Assembly (NCBI RefSeq): GCF_001865065.1
Contig: NZ_MJGN01000034.1
Location: 13,651-57,232 of the forward strand
Direction: 5' to 3'
DNA: 43,582 nt
Source of the DNA: Curtobacterium sp. MCBA15_008
Lineage (GTDB): Bacteria > Actinomycetota > Actinomycetes > Actinomycetales > Microbacteriaceae
Positions 16,990 to 26,107 of this stretch are shown in pieces. Position 1 is the stretch's first letter; every line of letters starts with the position of its first letter. The notes below the pieces were generated by a model. That model was given only the letters and a program-made list of their open reading frames with translations. It was not told the DNA's origin and ran no database searches. Both the position numbers and the translations under genes were made by a program.

Positions 16990-17055
16990 AGACGGCAGCG
17001 GCACCCGAGGCGCGGGCCCCGGGCGCCTGTCGGTGGGGACGGGCACACTGGGCGC

Positions 17056-17787
17056 ATGTGTGGAAGGTTCGTCGTCTCCGACACCACGGCCGATCTGCTG
17101 CCGGAACTGATCGGTGAGCTCGCCGACCGGACCGAGCACGTCGACGAGGACACCGGCGTGGTCGGCACCGGCCTCGTGCCGAGCTGGAACGTCGCACCCA
17201 CCGACCCCGTGTTCGCCGTCCGCCAGCGCCACGGCGAACGCGAACTCCCGCAGATCAGCTGGGGCTTCGTGCCGAGCTGGGCGAAGGACTTCCAGAAGCA
17301 GCGCCCGAAGCCGATCAACGCCCGCATCGAGACGGTGGCGACGAGCGGCATGTTCAAGCGGGCGTTCGCGACGAACCGGTGCATCATCCCGGCGCAGGGC
17401 TACTACGAGTGGGTCGTGCGCGAGGACGGCAAGGAACCCCACTTCGTCCACGAGCCCGGCGGCGCACTGGCGATGGCCGGCGTGGTGAGCGCTTGGCCGG
17501 ACCCGACCAAGCCCGAGGACGACCCGGACAAGTGGCGGCTCTCGCTCGCGATCATCACCCGTGACGCCCACGTTGCCCCGGGCGAGGTGCACGACCGGAT
17601 GCCGGCGTTCCTCACCCCGGACGGCTACGACGACTGGCTCGGCGGTGGGCTGGCGACGGACGACCTGCTGGCACTCCTCGACCACGAGTCCCTGACGGTC
17701 GCCGCCGGTCTCGAGCAGTACGAGGTCTCGCGCGCCGTCAACAGCGTCAAGAACGACGGCCCGCAGCTCATCGAGCGGGTCGCCTGA
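17056..17787 (+). CDS. SRAP/YedK-HMCES family abasic-site shielding protein
   Basis: This 243-residue SOS-response-associated peptidase fold protein crosslinks to abasic sites in single-stranded DNA through its N-terminal cysteine. C2 (exposed after Met removal), N88 in the NARIET motif, E118 in YYEW and H179 in VHDRMP are all present, so the DNA-protein crosslink and its self-reversal chemistry should be intact. Homology starts precisely at MCGRF, fixing the ATG at 17056. CACACT six bases upstream may be a weak -10, giving a leaderless mRNA. No LexA box is obvious. A family-B hairpin follows directly at the stop. Confidence 0.95.
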   Translation: MCGRFVVSDTTADLLPELIGELADRTEHVDEDTGVVGTGLVPSWNVAPTDPVFAVRQRHGERELPQISWGFVPSWAKDFQKQRPKPINARIETVATSGMFKRAFATNRCIIPAQGYYEWVVREDGKEPHFVHEPGGALAMAGVVSAWPDPTKPEDDPDKWRLSLAIITRDAHVAPGEVHDRMPAFLTPDGYDDWLGGGLATDDLLALLDHESLTVAAGLEQYEVSRAVNSVKNDGPQLIERVA

Positions 17788-17847
17788 CGGACTGGAGGCC
17801 CGGATCACGTAAGCAGGTCTGCTCACGCGATCCGGGCCTCCAGTCCG
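17788..17847. terminator. Family-B palindromic repeat copy B2 (bidirectional hairpin)
   Basis: The 18-base perfect arms 17788-17805 (CGGACTGGAGGCCCGGAT) and 17830-17847 enclose a loop that itself folds (AGCAG-GT-CTGCT). It begins at the YedK stop codon and lies between convergent genes. The core GGACTGGAGGC is shared with B1 and B3, but the inner arm sequence differs. Confidence 0.8.
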
Positions 17848-17874
17848 GTGCCGGCGTCTGGCCGGTCCGTCGGC

Positions 17875-18201
17875 TCACGCCGCGCGCATCACTCCGGGGA
17901 GGACGATGTGCAGCCGCTCGGCGAGGCGCTCCTGCGCCTCTTCCAGCGACCGAAAGTCCCCGACGTACTGCCCGAACGTGTCGGACACGAAGTAGTGGCT
18001 GCCCTGCCGGTCGACCGTGCCGCCGTAGTACCCGGCGTAGTTGGCGGCCCAGAGGCCGGCGTCGGGTCGGGACCAGGTGATCCGGGCGCGCGCGGGCTGA
18101 GCGGGAGCGACGACCTCCGCCTCGATCTCGGTGATCGCTTCGATCGTGGCGGTGTCCAGGGTCACCTCGGCCTGCTGGCGGTGGGCGACGGTCGTGCTCA
18201 T
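17875..18201 (-). CDS. Unrecognised small protein, tandem paralogue 2
   Basis: This 108-residue soluble protein of unknown family is clearly homologous to the neighbour at 18290-18619. Shared blocks are EVTLDT near the N-terminus, RA-ITW, W-ANY-GY-GG, SDTFG, VGDF-SLE-AQ, and LP-V-R at the C-terminus. Aromatic and glycine residues cluster in the middle (WAANYAGYYGG), suggesting a small beta-sheet domain, with an amphipathic helix (SLEEAQERLAERLHIVL) after it. There are no membrane segments and no signal peptide. The start ATG at 18201 gives an N-terminus comparable to the paralogue. The 88-base gap between the two contains a duplicated CTGTCGTGCTGCGGTGCTG segment. Function unknown. Confidence 0.8.
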   Translation of the reverse strand: MSTTVAHRQQAEVTLDTATIEAITEIEAEVVAPAQPARARITWSRPDAGLWAANYAGYYGGTVDRQGSHYFVSDTFGQYVGDFRSLEEAQERLAERLHIVLPGVMRAA

Positions 18202-18211
18202 GGTGCTGCTC

Positions 18212-18250
18212 CTGTCGTGCTGCGGTGCTGTCTGTCGTGCTGCGGTGCTG
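18212..18250. repeat. Direct repeat upstream of the paralogue
   Basis: The 19-base unit CTGTCGTGCTGCGGTGCTG occurs twice in direct orientation just upstream of the 18201 start codon, within the 88-base gap between the two small paralogues. Confidence 0.7.
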
Positions 18251-18289
18251 GTGGTGCTGATGCTGTGGGCCCTCGCTGGTCCGGGTGGC

Positions 18290-18619
18290 TCAGACGACAG
18301 GGCGGATGACGGACGGCAGCATCGTGTGGAGCTGGTCCGCGAGCTGCGCCTGTGCGAGCTCGAGCGACTCGAAGTCGCCGACGACGAGACCGAAGGTGTC
18401 CGACGCCACGTAGCGGCCGTCACGCTTGTCGATCGAGCCGCCGAAGTAGCCGCCGTAGTTGGCGATCCACTCGCCGTCCTCTTCCTGGGTCCAGGTGAGC
18501 TTCGCGCGGGTCGGGCGGGTGTGCGGCTCGGCCTGTGCCTCGAGGATCGCGATGGTGTCGACCGTGTCGGTGTCGAGCGTGACCTCGGCTCGGGTGTCGG
18601 GGGTGACGGTGCTGGTCAT
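18290..18619 (-). CDS. Unrecognised small protein, tandem paralogue 1
   Basis: This 109-residue protein is acidic in its N-terminal third, followed by TWTQEEDGEWIANYGGYFGG and SDTFGLVVGDFESLELAQ blocks that match the neighbouring paralogue. The conserved layout (short charged N-terminus, aromatic/glycine beta-hairpin-like core, C-terminal amphipathic helix ending LPSVIR) argues for one compact domain. GAAGGAGAG lies upstream of the ATG. It is the upstream gene of the pair, so the two are probably co-transcribed. I cannot assign a family. Strong divergence between the copies with full motif retention suggests both are functional rather than one decaying. Confidence 0.82.
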   Translation of the reverse strand: MTSTVTPDTRAEVTLDTDTVDTIAILEAQAEPHTRPTRAKLTWTQEEDGEWIANYGGYFGGSIDKRDGRYVASDTFGLVVGDFESLELAQAQLADQLHTMLPSVIRPVV

Positions 18620-18831
18620 GGCGCTCTCCTTCTTCGCGATCCGGGGTACATCTGCTGACACCAGAACGCTACGAGAGAAGCCCCCTCGGACGCCAGCGAG
18701 GCCCGTTGATTCACGGTTTCCGTCAATGCGGTCCATGGATGAAGCCCGGGTTTCCGGGGCCGAACGTCACACTTCCGGGGTACAGCACCCGAATCGGGGT
18801 ACTCGTTTCCCGTCCATTCCCAGCGACGGGG

Positions 18832-19266
18832 TCAGCGGTCGCGATCGAGGCCGAGCGCGCCGTCGCGCTGACGTTCCCGCTCCCGTTCCCGTTCGATCTC
18901 GTCCTCGACGGCGCGGGCGCTGAACCGGCGCTGGCCGACGACCGCGATCACGACCCCCACCACGAACAGGGCGGCCCCCAGCACGACACCCGTCACGAGG
19001 TGATCCCGCGGCCGGTCACCCTCCGCGGCCCCGAGGAGCAGGCCGAGCCCGGTGTACACGAGGGTGAACCCGATCGGGTAGAGCCACGGCTGCGGTCGCC
19101 ACGGCGAGTCAGGGAGCCCCCACTCCAGGAACACGAGGACGAACCACGCGGCCGCGACCGCCGTGCTCACCGGGAACCACATCCCGAGCACGAGCAACCC
19201 CCCGATCGTGACCATCGCGCCGCCCATGACCCAGAGGTACCGCTCGATCCGCCCCCGCAACGTCAT
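18832..19266 (-). CDS. Hypothetical four-helix membrane protein
   Basis: This 144-residue integral membrane protein has four hydrophobic segments (about residues 12-30, 34-50, 60-80 and 90-112) and a highly charged C-terminal tail of alternating Glu and Arg (EIERERERERQRDG), probably cytoplasmic and helical. No family is recognised. The ATG at 19266 has no close rival. It is flanked by the small paralogue pair and the tyrosine phosphatase gene on the same strand, but 63 bases separate it from the latter and it may be transcribed alone. Confidence 0.78.
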   Translation of the reverse strand: MTLRGRIERYLWVMGGAMVTIGGLLVLGMWFPVSTAVAAAWFVLVFLEWGLPDSPWRPQPWLYPIGFTLVYTGLGLLLGAAEGDRPRDHLVTGVVLGAALFVVGVVIAVVGQRRFSARAVEDEIERERERERQRDGALGLDRDR

Positions 19267-19329
19267 GCTCAGACCGTACCCACAGCGCGTCGATCCACGC
19301 CAGGCCTCATCCCGGCGAGCCTCGGACCG

Positions 19330-19887
19330 TCAGCGCACGGCGCGCAGCGCGTCCGCGATCACCGCGAGCGCCGCGTCGATCTCGTCCGCCACCCGCTCGT
19401 GCGTCGCGGCCGACCGTCGGTACGGGTCGTCGACGTCATCGTCTGTCGGGTCCGATGGCGGCGGGACCGTCCCCCGGAGACGAGCGACCCGGTCGACCAG
19501 TTCGGTCGCGGTCGAGACACCGTCGAGGTCGGACGGTTCGAGCGCGTCGAGCACCCGGGCGAACTGCTTGATCGTGAACGCCCGCTGCACCGCGCGGGGC
19601 GCGAGGGACACCACGGCCGCACGGTGCGAGCGCTCTGCGGTGAGCACCAGATCGGCCGAGGCGGCGACGCCTGCCGTGAGGTACCGCGAACGGTGCGCGG
19701 ACGGATCACCCCCGAGCCGGATCGACTGCACGGCCGCCGGTCCGTCCATCGGCGCACCGTCCTGGGCGATGGTTCCGGCCGACTCGACCGTGAACGCCGA
19801 GGCGTCACGGCCGAGCCGCGCGGTGAGGACCTGCGCGCCGAGTGGCGAACGGCAGATGTTGCCGCTGCAGACGAACAGGACCCGCAC
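19330..19887 (-). CDS. Low-molecular-weight protein-tyrosine phosphatase
   Basis: This 185-residue phosphatase is of the arsenate-reductase/LMW-PTP fold. The P-loop CSGNICRSP places the nucleophile at C7 and the phosphate-binding arginine at R13, and the general acid is in the DVDDPYRRS segment near the C-terminus. Such enzymes dephosphorylate tyrosine kinases and exopolysaccharide machinery, or act on small phosphoesters. No tyrosine kinase gene is adjacent. The start is GTG, two bases after the purA stop, so it is probably translated from the purA message. At 185 residues it is somewhat longer than the usual 150-160, mainly through an insert before the acidic loop. Confidence 0.93.
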   Translation of the reverse strand: MRVLFVCSGNICRSPLGAQVLTARLGRDASAFTVESAGTIAQDGAPMDGPAAVQSIRLGGDPSAHRSRYLTAGVAASADLVLTAERSHRAAVVSLAPRAVQRAFTIKQFARVLDALEPSDLDGVSTATELVDRVARLRGTVPPPSDPTDDDVDDPYRRSAATHERVADEIDAALAVIADALRAVR

Positions 19888-19889
19888 GA

Positions 19890-21266
<1,377 letters not shown>

Positions 21267-21299
21267 TCACCCGACACGTGCCCGAGACGGGACCGCAGC

Positions 21300-21345
21300 A
21301 CGGACTGGAGGCGCGGTGCCAGCTGGCACCGCGCCTCCAGTCCGT
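21300..21345. terminator. Family-B palindromic repeat copy B3
   Basis: The 21-base perfect arms 21300-21320 and 21325-21345 have an AGCT loop. The sequence is identical to B1 at 10171-10216 except for one loop base. It sits 30 bases downstream of the small ORF at 21383 and upstream of purA, so here it separates two same-strand genes. Confidence 0.85.
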
Positions 21346-21382
21346 AGGTGGTCGCGTCCCGAATCGCGCCACCTGGTCCGGA

Positions 21383-21553
21383 TCAGCTCCGGAAGAAGTC
21401 CTGGTACGACGGGTCACCGACCGGCTGCGAGTGGCCCGGCTCGGCCAGGCGCTGTTCGATCATGGACTGGATGACGTCGGGCGGGGTGAGCCCACGGCGA
21501 CGCCACTCCATCGGGTTGGCCCGGAGCTGCTTCAGGGTGCTCTGCGTCTGCAT
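21383..21553 (-). CDS. Small hypothetical protein (56 residues)
   Basis: This short ORF runs from ATG (21553) to TGA and encodes 56 residues beginning MQTQSTLKQLRANPMEWRRR, followed by GLTPPDVIQSMIEQRLAEPG and a tail ending in SYQDFFRS. It is basic at the N-terminus and has a likely amphipathic helix in the middle. It is framed by family-B hairpins on both sides (21608-21648 upstream, 21300-21345 downstream), which marks it as its own transcription unit. Codon third positions are almost all G or C, as in real genes here. No family recognised. Confidence 0.65.
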   Translation of the reverse strand: MQTQSTLKQLRANPMEWRRRGLTPPDVIQSMIEQRLAEPGHSQPVGDPSYQDFFRS

Positions 21554-21607
21554 GCCGCAATCCTGGCACCGAGTAACTAGTTCGCCTAACTACATGTCCT
21601 CTTGACG

Positions 21608-21648
21608 CACTGGAGGCCCCGGCACGGAGTGCACCGGGGCCTCGAGTG
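21608..21648. terminator. Family-B-like hairpin (B4) after the S8 protease gene
   Basis: CACTGGAGGCCCCGG (21608-21622) pairs CCGGGGCCTCGAGTG (21634-21648) with one mismatch. It retains the ACTGGAGGC core and begins about 14 bases past the protease stop codon. Confidence 0.75.
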
Positions 21649-21661
21649 TCAGCCGGACCGA

Positions 21662-24600
21662 CTAGCGGCGGGAGACCTTCGCGGTCGGCTTCGACGTCGC
21701 CGAGCCGTCCTGGTACCCCTTCGCCTTCGCGGTGACCTGCACCTGCAGGCGGTGTCCGACGTCGGACGACCCCAGCGTGTAGGTCTGCTTCGTCGCACCG
21801 TCCACCACGGCACCGTCACGGAGCCACTGGAACGAGTACCGCACGCCGTTCGCGTCCCACGAGCCGTGGTGCGCGGTGAGCCGCTTGCCGACGACCGTCG
21901 AACCGCTCACCGTCACCGCACTGCCCTTGCGGAGCGTGACCGTCGGTGTCGCGACGGTGGCGGACACCGTCTCGGCCTGGTCGCCGACCGCGTTGCCGAG
22001 GTGCAGCAGCAGGACCTGGGCGTTCGCGACACCGGTGCCGCGGGTGACCCGGAGCGAACCGCTGTCGGCGAAGAGCACGCCGCTCGTCTGGCCCTGCGCG
22101 AACGTGAGCGCCGGAGCCGTCGGGTCGTACGTCGCCTCCGCCGTCTCGTCCACGACGTACGAGCCGCTCGTGGCCAGTGCCGGGGCGTACGCCGACTCGG
22201 TGAGGACCGAGTAGGTGAACGGCTTCGTGGCACCGATCGTCGAGGCCTGCACGGTGAGGACCTTGACCGCGCTGTCGAACGTGTTCACGTCCTGCCCGGG
22301 GGCTCCGCCGTTGAGCGGCTGCGCGTCGACGGTCTCACCGGTGGCGAGGTCGACCGTCGTGGCGAGCGTGGCGTCCACCGCGGCCGACTTCGCGTCGTAC
22401 ACCAGGTAGTCCGGCGTGCCGTCGCGGTCGGTGTCGATGAGCACCTCGACGTTGGTCACGGCGCCGGGGTTGGCGTCGGGACCGGCCGTCTGCACGCCGA
22501 ACGCGAGCGTGTCGGAGGCCTTGTCGTAGTTCGCGCCGAAGGCACGGACGTCAGCCGCCTGCAGCGAGCGCTTCGCCGAACCTGCCGGGAAGGACTCCTG
22601 ACCGTCCGTCCCACCGAGCACGAACGGTGCGACCGCCGCGTGGTAGCCGGTCGTCGCGTCGCCCTGGTCGACCGCGCGCCCGGTGAGCGCGAGGTCGGCC
22701 GTGCGCTTCGAGCCGTCGAAGGACACATTCCCACCGTGCACCGCGCTGACCGGCTTCGGGGCCACGTAGGCACCGAGGCGCAGCGGGTTGAGCGACTTGT
22801 CCGTGGGCGTGAAGGTCACGACTCCGGACGCCGCGGCGACGAACTCCCGCTGGTACCCCTGCTGCACGGATTCCTGGGTGGGGTCGATGACGCGACGGAG
22901 CTGCGTCGGGTCGGCGATCGAGAAGGTGAGCTTCACCGTCGCGGTGCCGTGCGGTCGCACGGTGACGCGCTTCGTGCTGAGCGCGAAGACCACGCCCGGC
23001 TGCGACACCTGCGGCTGGTAGGCCACGTCGTAGGTGTGCGGACGGCCGTCGGTGTTCTCGATCTGCAGGGTGCGGCTCTCGCTGGTCTTCGAGGCGACCT
23101 CGACGACACCGTACGAGGCGGTGACGAGCTGGTCGTTCTCGATGCTGCGGACCGTGGTGCCGGCGGTGACCGCCTGCAGGGCGTCGACGCGGCCGGTGCC
23201 CTGGCGGAGCAGGGTGGCGGTGCCGTCGCCCTGCTTGACGTCGTGCGTCGCCGTGTTCATGAGCGCGGCCTTCACCTGCGGTGCCGTCCACGTCGGGTGC
23301 GACTGGAAGGTCAGTGCGGCGATGCCCGCCACGTCCGGCGTCGCCATCGACGTGCCGCTCATCGACATGCGGCCGTCACCGGTGCCGTTGGCCGCGGAGA
23401 TCACGTTGACCCCGGGGCCGGCGATGTCCGGCTTGACGATGTCGTCGAACGACCCGTGGACGCCCCGGCTGGTGAACGACGCGAGCGTGTTCACGGTCTC
23501 CGGGTCGGTGGCGAGCTCGAAGCCCTTGAGCTCGTCGGCGAACTCCACGTGCAGGGTCCCGGCCTGGGCTGCTGCCTGGAGGCTCGACACGCTGTCCTTG
23601 GTCAGCTCGGCTCCCGGGATGGTCGCGTTCCCCGCGATGCCCGAGTCGAACGTGTTGATCGTCCCGGCCAGGAGGACGCCGATGCCGCCGGCCGCCTGGA
23701 CGTTGGTGAAGCGGACGCCGGAACCGCACTCGAGCTGGGCGTCGGTCCACTTGAGCCAGACGACCTTGCCCGCGATCTTCGCGGCCTCGTCGGCGCTGAA
23801 CGCCGCGCAGCCGTCGATGTTGGTCGTCGGGACGACGACGTCGCCCTCGACGGGCAGGTCACCCGCGTAGTTCTGCGAGTACTGCGCGCGCCAGGTCTTC
23901 GCGACGTCCGCCGGTCCGGTCGCCTCGACGCCGTCGTACAGGGACTGGCCGGTGGCGCTCGCGGCGACCGTGAGGGCCCCCTCGGCGTTGCCCGGCGAAC
24001 CGCCGATGTCGGTGAAGTCGTCGGCGTTGCCTGAGGCGATCACGGGCAGGACCCCGCGGGCGGTGAGGGCGTCGATCTTGGCGTTGTCGGGGTCGTCCGG
24101 CGCACCGTAGTCGGAGCCGAGCGAGAGGTTGAGGACGTTGATGTCCTTGCCCTCGGTGAGCGCCTGTCCGACCCAGTCGAGGGCCGCGCCGGTGAGGTCG
24201 GTCGAACCGCCGCCGTCACCGAAGACCTTCAGGGCGTAGAGGCCCGCCTCGGGCGCGGTGCCCGGACCGATCCACATGTCCTGGACCTGCTGCGTCGTCA
24301 GCTTCGTGTAGTCGCCGTCGTACGTCTGCTTGTCGGCGTCGAGGCCGTAGCCGGCGATGGTGCCCGACACGTGGGTGCCGTGGTCGCCGCCCTTGCCGTC
24401 GATCGGGTTCTCGTCCGGCGCCGGAGTGGGGTCGTAGGCGGGGTCGCTCGAGTCCGCGTTGTACGTGGGTCCGGCGAAGTCGTAGCCACCGAGGTACTTG
24501 CTCGCGTCGAACCAGCTGGCGTCCGGAGCACCGGTGCTCGCGAGCGCCGCGTCGTAGGCGGCCGTGGTGCCCGGGCCACCGAAGTCGGCCTGGGTGTAGT

Positions 24601-25330
24601 CGAGGCCGGTGTCGAGCACGGCGACGTTGACGCCCTTGCCCGTGCGGCCGGTCTGCTGCCACGCGTCGAGCGAGCGCGTGTAGAGGTCGCTCGCGGCGTT
24701 CTTCGGCGAGACGCCGTCGGCGCCCGGCTTCGCCAGGCTCGGGTCGACACCGGACGGGGCCTTGCCGGAGTCGGCGTTGACCGTCGGGTCAACGACCTTC
24801 TTCGGCGTGAGCGGGATCACGCTCTCGACGTCCGAGCGGCCGGCGATCTCGCGGAGGGCTGCGACGTCGGCGACGACGGCGACGCCCGGCACGGTGTACT
24901 CGGTCGAGTAGAGCTCGGTCGCGTCGCCGTCGGCCCGCTTGACGGCGTCGGTGACGGCGTCGGTCGTCGAGGTGATGGCCTTGACGCGCTGCTTCGCGGC
25001 GGACGACTGGGCCGTCGACTTCGTCAGGTCCCCGCCCTTCGCCTGGGCGTCGACCTCGAGGGCACCCTGGCCGGTCGTCCGCACGAAGGCGGCGATGGTC
25101 TTCGCGGGCTTGGCGTCACGCAGCGGCTGCGCGAGCTTGAGGTCCGCCGCGGTCAGGCCCGACGGAGCCGCGGAGGCCGCTCCCCCGACGGCGAGACCGC
25201 CGCACGCCAGGGCCGCGGCGGCGATGCCGGCGGTCAGGACGCGCGCGAAGCGGTGTGGTGTGGGATTCGGGTCGGTGTTCGGTGTTGCACGGTTCAAAGG
25301 GCGCACTCCCGGTTCGTCCGTGTTTCGCAA
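21662..25330 (-). CDS. Secreted S8 (subtilisin-like) serine protease, 1222 residues
   Basis: This is a large exported protease. It has a signal peptide (about residues 27-54, hydrophobic run ending ASA-A), an I9-like propeptide (about 75-175), and a peptidase S8 domain with catalytic D240 (VAVLDTGLD), H317 (GDHGTHVSG), oxyanion N435 and S661 (SGTSMATP). A PA domain is inserted between N435 and the serine (about 490-605). C-terminal beta-rich modules include a final Ig-like domain (YSFQWLRDGAVVDGATKQTY). No LPXTG signal is seen, so it is probably released or bound loosely to the wall. The start is uncertain: TTG at 25330 or GTG at 25306, neither with a good ribosome-binding site. It is divergent from the TetR operon. 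Probable role is extracellular protein degradation. Confidence 0.95.
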   Translation of the reverse strand: MRNTDEPGVRPLNRATPNTDPNPTPHRFARVLTAGIAAAALACGGLAVGGAASAAPSGLTAADLKLAQPLRDAKPAKTIAAFVRTTGQGALEVDAQAKGGDLTKSTAQSSAAKQRVKAITSTTDAVTDAVKRADGDATELYSTEYTVPGVAVVADVAALREIAGRSDVESVIPLTPKKVVDPTVNADSGKAPSGVDPSLAKPGADGVSPKNAASDLYTRSLDAWQQTGRTGKGVNVAVLDTGLDYTQADFGGPGTTAAYDAALASTGAPDASWFDASKYLGGYDFAGPTYNADSSDPAYDPTPAPDENPIDGKGGDHGTHVSGTIAGYGLDADKQTYDGDYTKLTTQQVQDMWIGPGTAPEAGLYALKVFGDGGGSTDLTGAALDWVGQALTEGKDINVLNLSLGSDYGAPDDPDNAKIDALTARGVLPVIASGNADDFTDIGGSPGNAEGALTVAASATGQSLYDGVEATGPADVAKTWRAQYSQNYAGDLPVEGDVVVPTTNIDGCAAFSADEAAKIAGKVVWLKWTDAQLECGSGVRFTNVQAAGGIGVLLAGTINTFDSGIAGNATIPGAELTKDSVSSLQAAAQAGTLHVEFADELKGFELATDPETVNTLASFTSRGVHGSFDDIVKPDIAGPGVNVISAANGTGDGRMSMSGTSMATPDVAGIAALTFQSHPTWTAPQVKAALMNTATHDVKQGDGTATLLRQGTGRVDALQAVTAGTTVRSIENDQLVTASYGVVEVASKTSESRTLQIENTDGRPHTYDVAYQPQVSQPGVVFALSTKRVTVRPHGTATVKLTFSIADPTQLRRVIDPTQESVQQGYQREFVAAASGVVTFTPTDKSLNPLRLGAYVAPKPVSAVHGGNVSFDGSKRTADLALTGRAVDQGDATTGYHAAVAPFVLGGTDGQESFPAGSAKRSLQAADVRAFGANYDKASDTLAFGVQTAGPDANPGAVTNVEVLIDTDRDGTPDYLVYDAKSAAVDATLATTVDLATGETVDAQPLNGGAPGQDVNTFDSAVKVLTVQASTIGATKPFTYSVLTESAYAPALATSGSYVVDETAEATYDPTAPALTFAQGQTSGVLFADSGSLRVTRGTGVANAQVLLLHLGNAVGDQAETVSATVATPTVTLRKGSAVTVSGSTVVGKRLTAHHGSWDANGVRYSFQWLRDGAVVDGATKQTYTLGSSDVGHRLQVQVTAKAKGYQDGSATSKPTAKVSRR

Positions 25331-25416
25331 GGAATTGCTGTGAAGTTATGCGGTTCCTCTCAGGCGGCGCAGTCCGCTCTTTGGGGGACGCCCCTCGTCC
25401 GGGGGTACAGGACCTG

Positions 25417-25444
25417 ATAACTTGCACACACGTGTGCACGTTAT
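25417..25444. promoter_or_regulatory. 28-bp TetR operator candidate
   Basis: The dyad reads ATAAC-T-TGCACA-CACG-TGTGCA-C-GTTAT: both half-sites are perfectly complementary apart from the single spacer bases and the 4-base centre. It abuts the TACGAT -10 box (25445-25450) of the TetR gene and lies between that gene and the divergent S8 protease gene. It could repress the TetR operon and possibly the protease. Confidence 0.82.
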
Positions 25445-25450
25445 TACGAT
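25445..25450 (+). promoter_or_regulatory. -10 box of the tetR operon (leaderless start)
   Basis: TACGAT is followed by six bases and then the GTG start codon, with no ribosome-binding site between, so the mRNA probably begins at the GTG. Confidence 0.6.
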
Positions 25451-25456
25451 GGACGC

Positions 25457-26107
25457 GTGACCACCTCCGACCAGCCCGCCCGCGCGCCCCGCCGCGACGC
25501 GACCGAGAACCGGGCAGCGCTCATCGAGGCCGCGAAGACCGTCCTGCAGGGCGATCCGGACGCCTCGCTCGAGTCCATCGCCACCGCGGCCGGATTGTCG
25601 CGGCGTGCGGTCTACGGACACTTCCCCTCCCGCGACGACCTCGTGCGCGAGGTCGTCACGGCCGGCGCCGCCCGCATCGCCGCCGCCATGCCGACCACCC
25701 CCGACCTCGGCGCGCTGCCGCCCGCCGCTCGACTGGCGGCCATCGCTGTGACGCTCTGGACCGAGGTCTCGCACGTCCGCTCGATGGCCCGGGTCGCGAT
25801 CCGCAGCCCGTTCAGCGAACCGGTCGCCGAGGTGTTCGCCCCGCTGCGTGCCCAGGTCCGCGAAGCGTGCGCGCTCGGGATCGCCGACGGCGCCATGCGC
25901 GACGACGTCGACCCCGCCACGCTCGGCCGACTCGTCGAGGGCGCCTGCATCGCCGTCCTCGACGAGGCCACCCGTTCCGGCACCGCGGACGAGGACGGCC
26001 GGCGCATGGTGGTCCTCTCGGCACTCGGCATGGCCGGCATCGACTGGCGCACCGCGATGCTCTCCGAGCCCGTCGCCCCCGCTCCCACCCCGAAGGACCC
26101 CGCATGA
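25457..26107 (+). CDS. TetR/AcrR-family transcriptional regulator
   Basis: This 216-residue repressor has the TetR helix-turn-helix at about 17-62 (SLESIATAAGLSRRAVYGHFPSRDDL, positions 39-64) and an all-helical ligand domain after it. It is the first gene of a three-gene operon: its stop overlaps the next start (ATGA), and that gene's stop overlaps the permease start (GTGA). A 28-bp palindrome sits directly upstream. Control of the downstream YhgE/Pip exporter and autoregulation are the expected roles. The start is GTG at 25457, six bases from the -10 box. Confidence 0.93.
   Translation: MTTSDQPARAPRRDATENRAALIEAAKTVLQGDPDASLESIATAAGLSRRAVYGHFPSRDDLVREVVTAGAARIAAAMPTTPDLGALPPAARLAAIAVTLWTEVSHVRSMARVAIRSPFSEPVAEVFAPLRAQVREACALGIADGAMRDDVDPATLGRLVEGACIAVLDEATRSGTADEDGRRMVVLSALGMAGIDWRTAMLSEPVAPAPTPKDPA

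Noticed and set aside
21602..24034. 810-residue plus-strand open frame across the S8 protease gene
   Set aside because: It is antisense to a protease with an intact catalytic triad; its Arg/Gly/Val-rich sequence has no domain.
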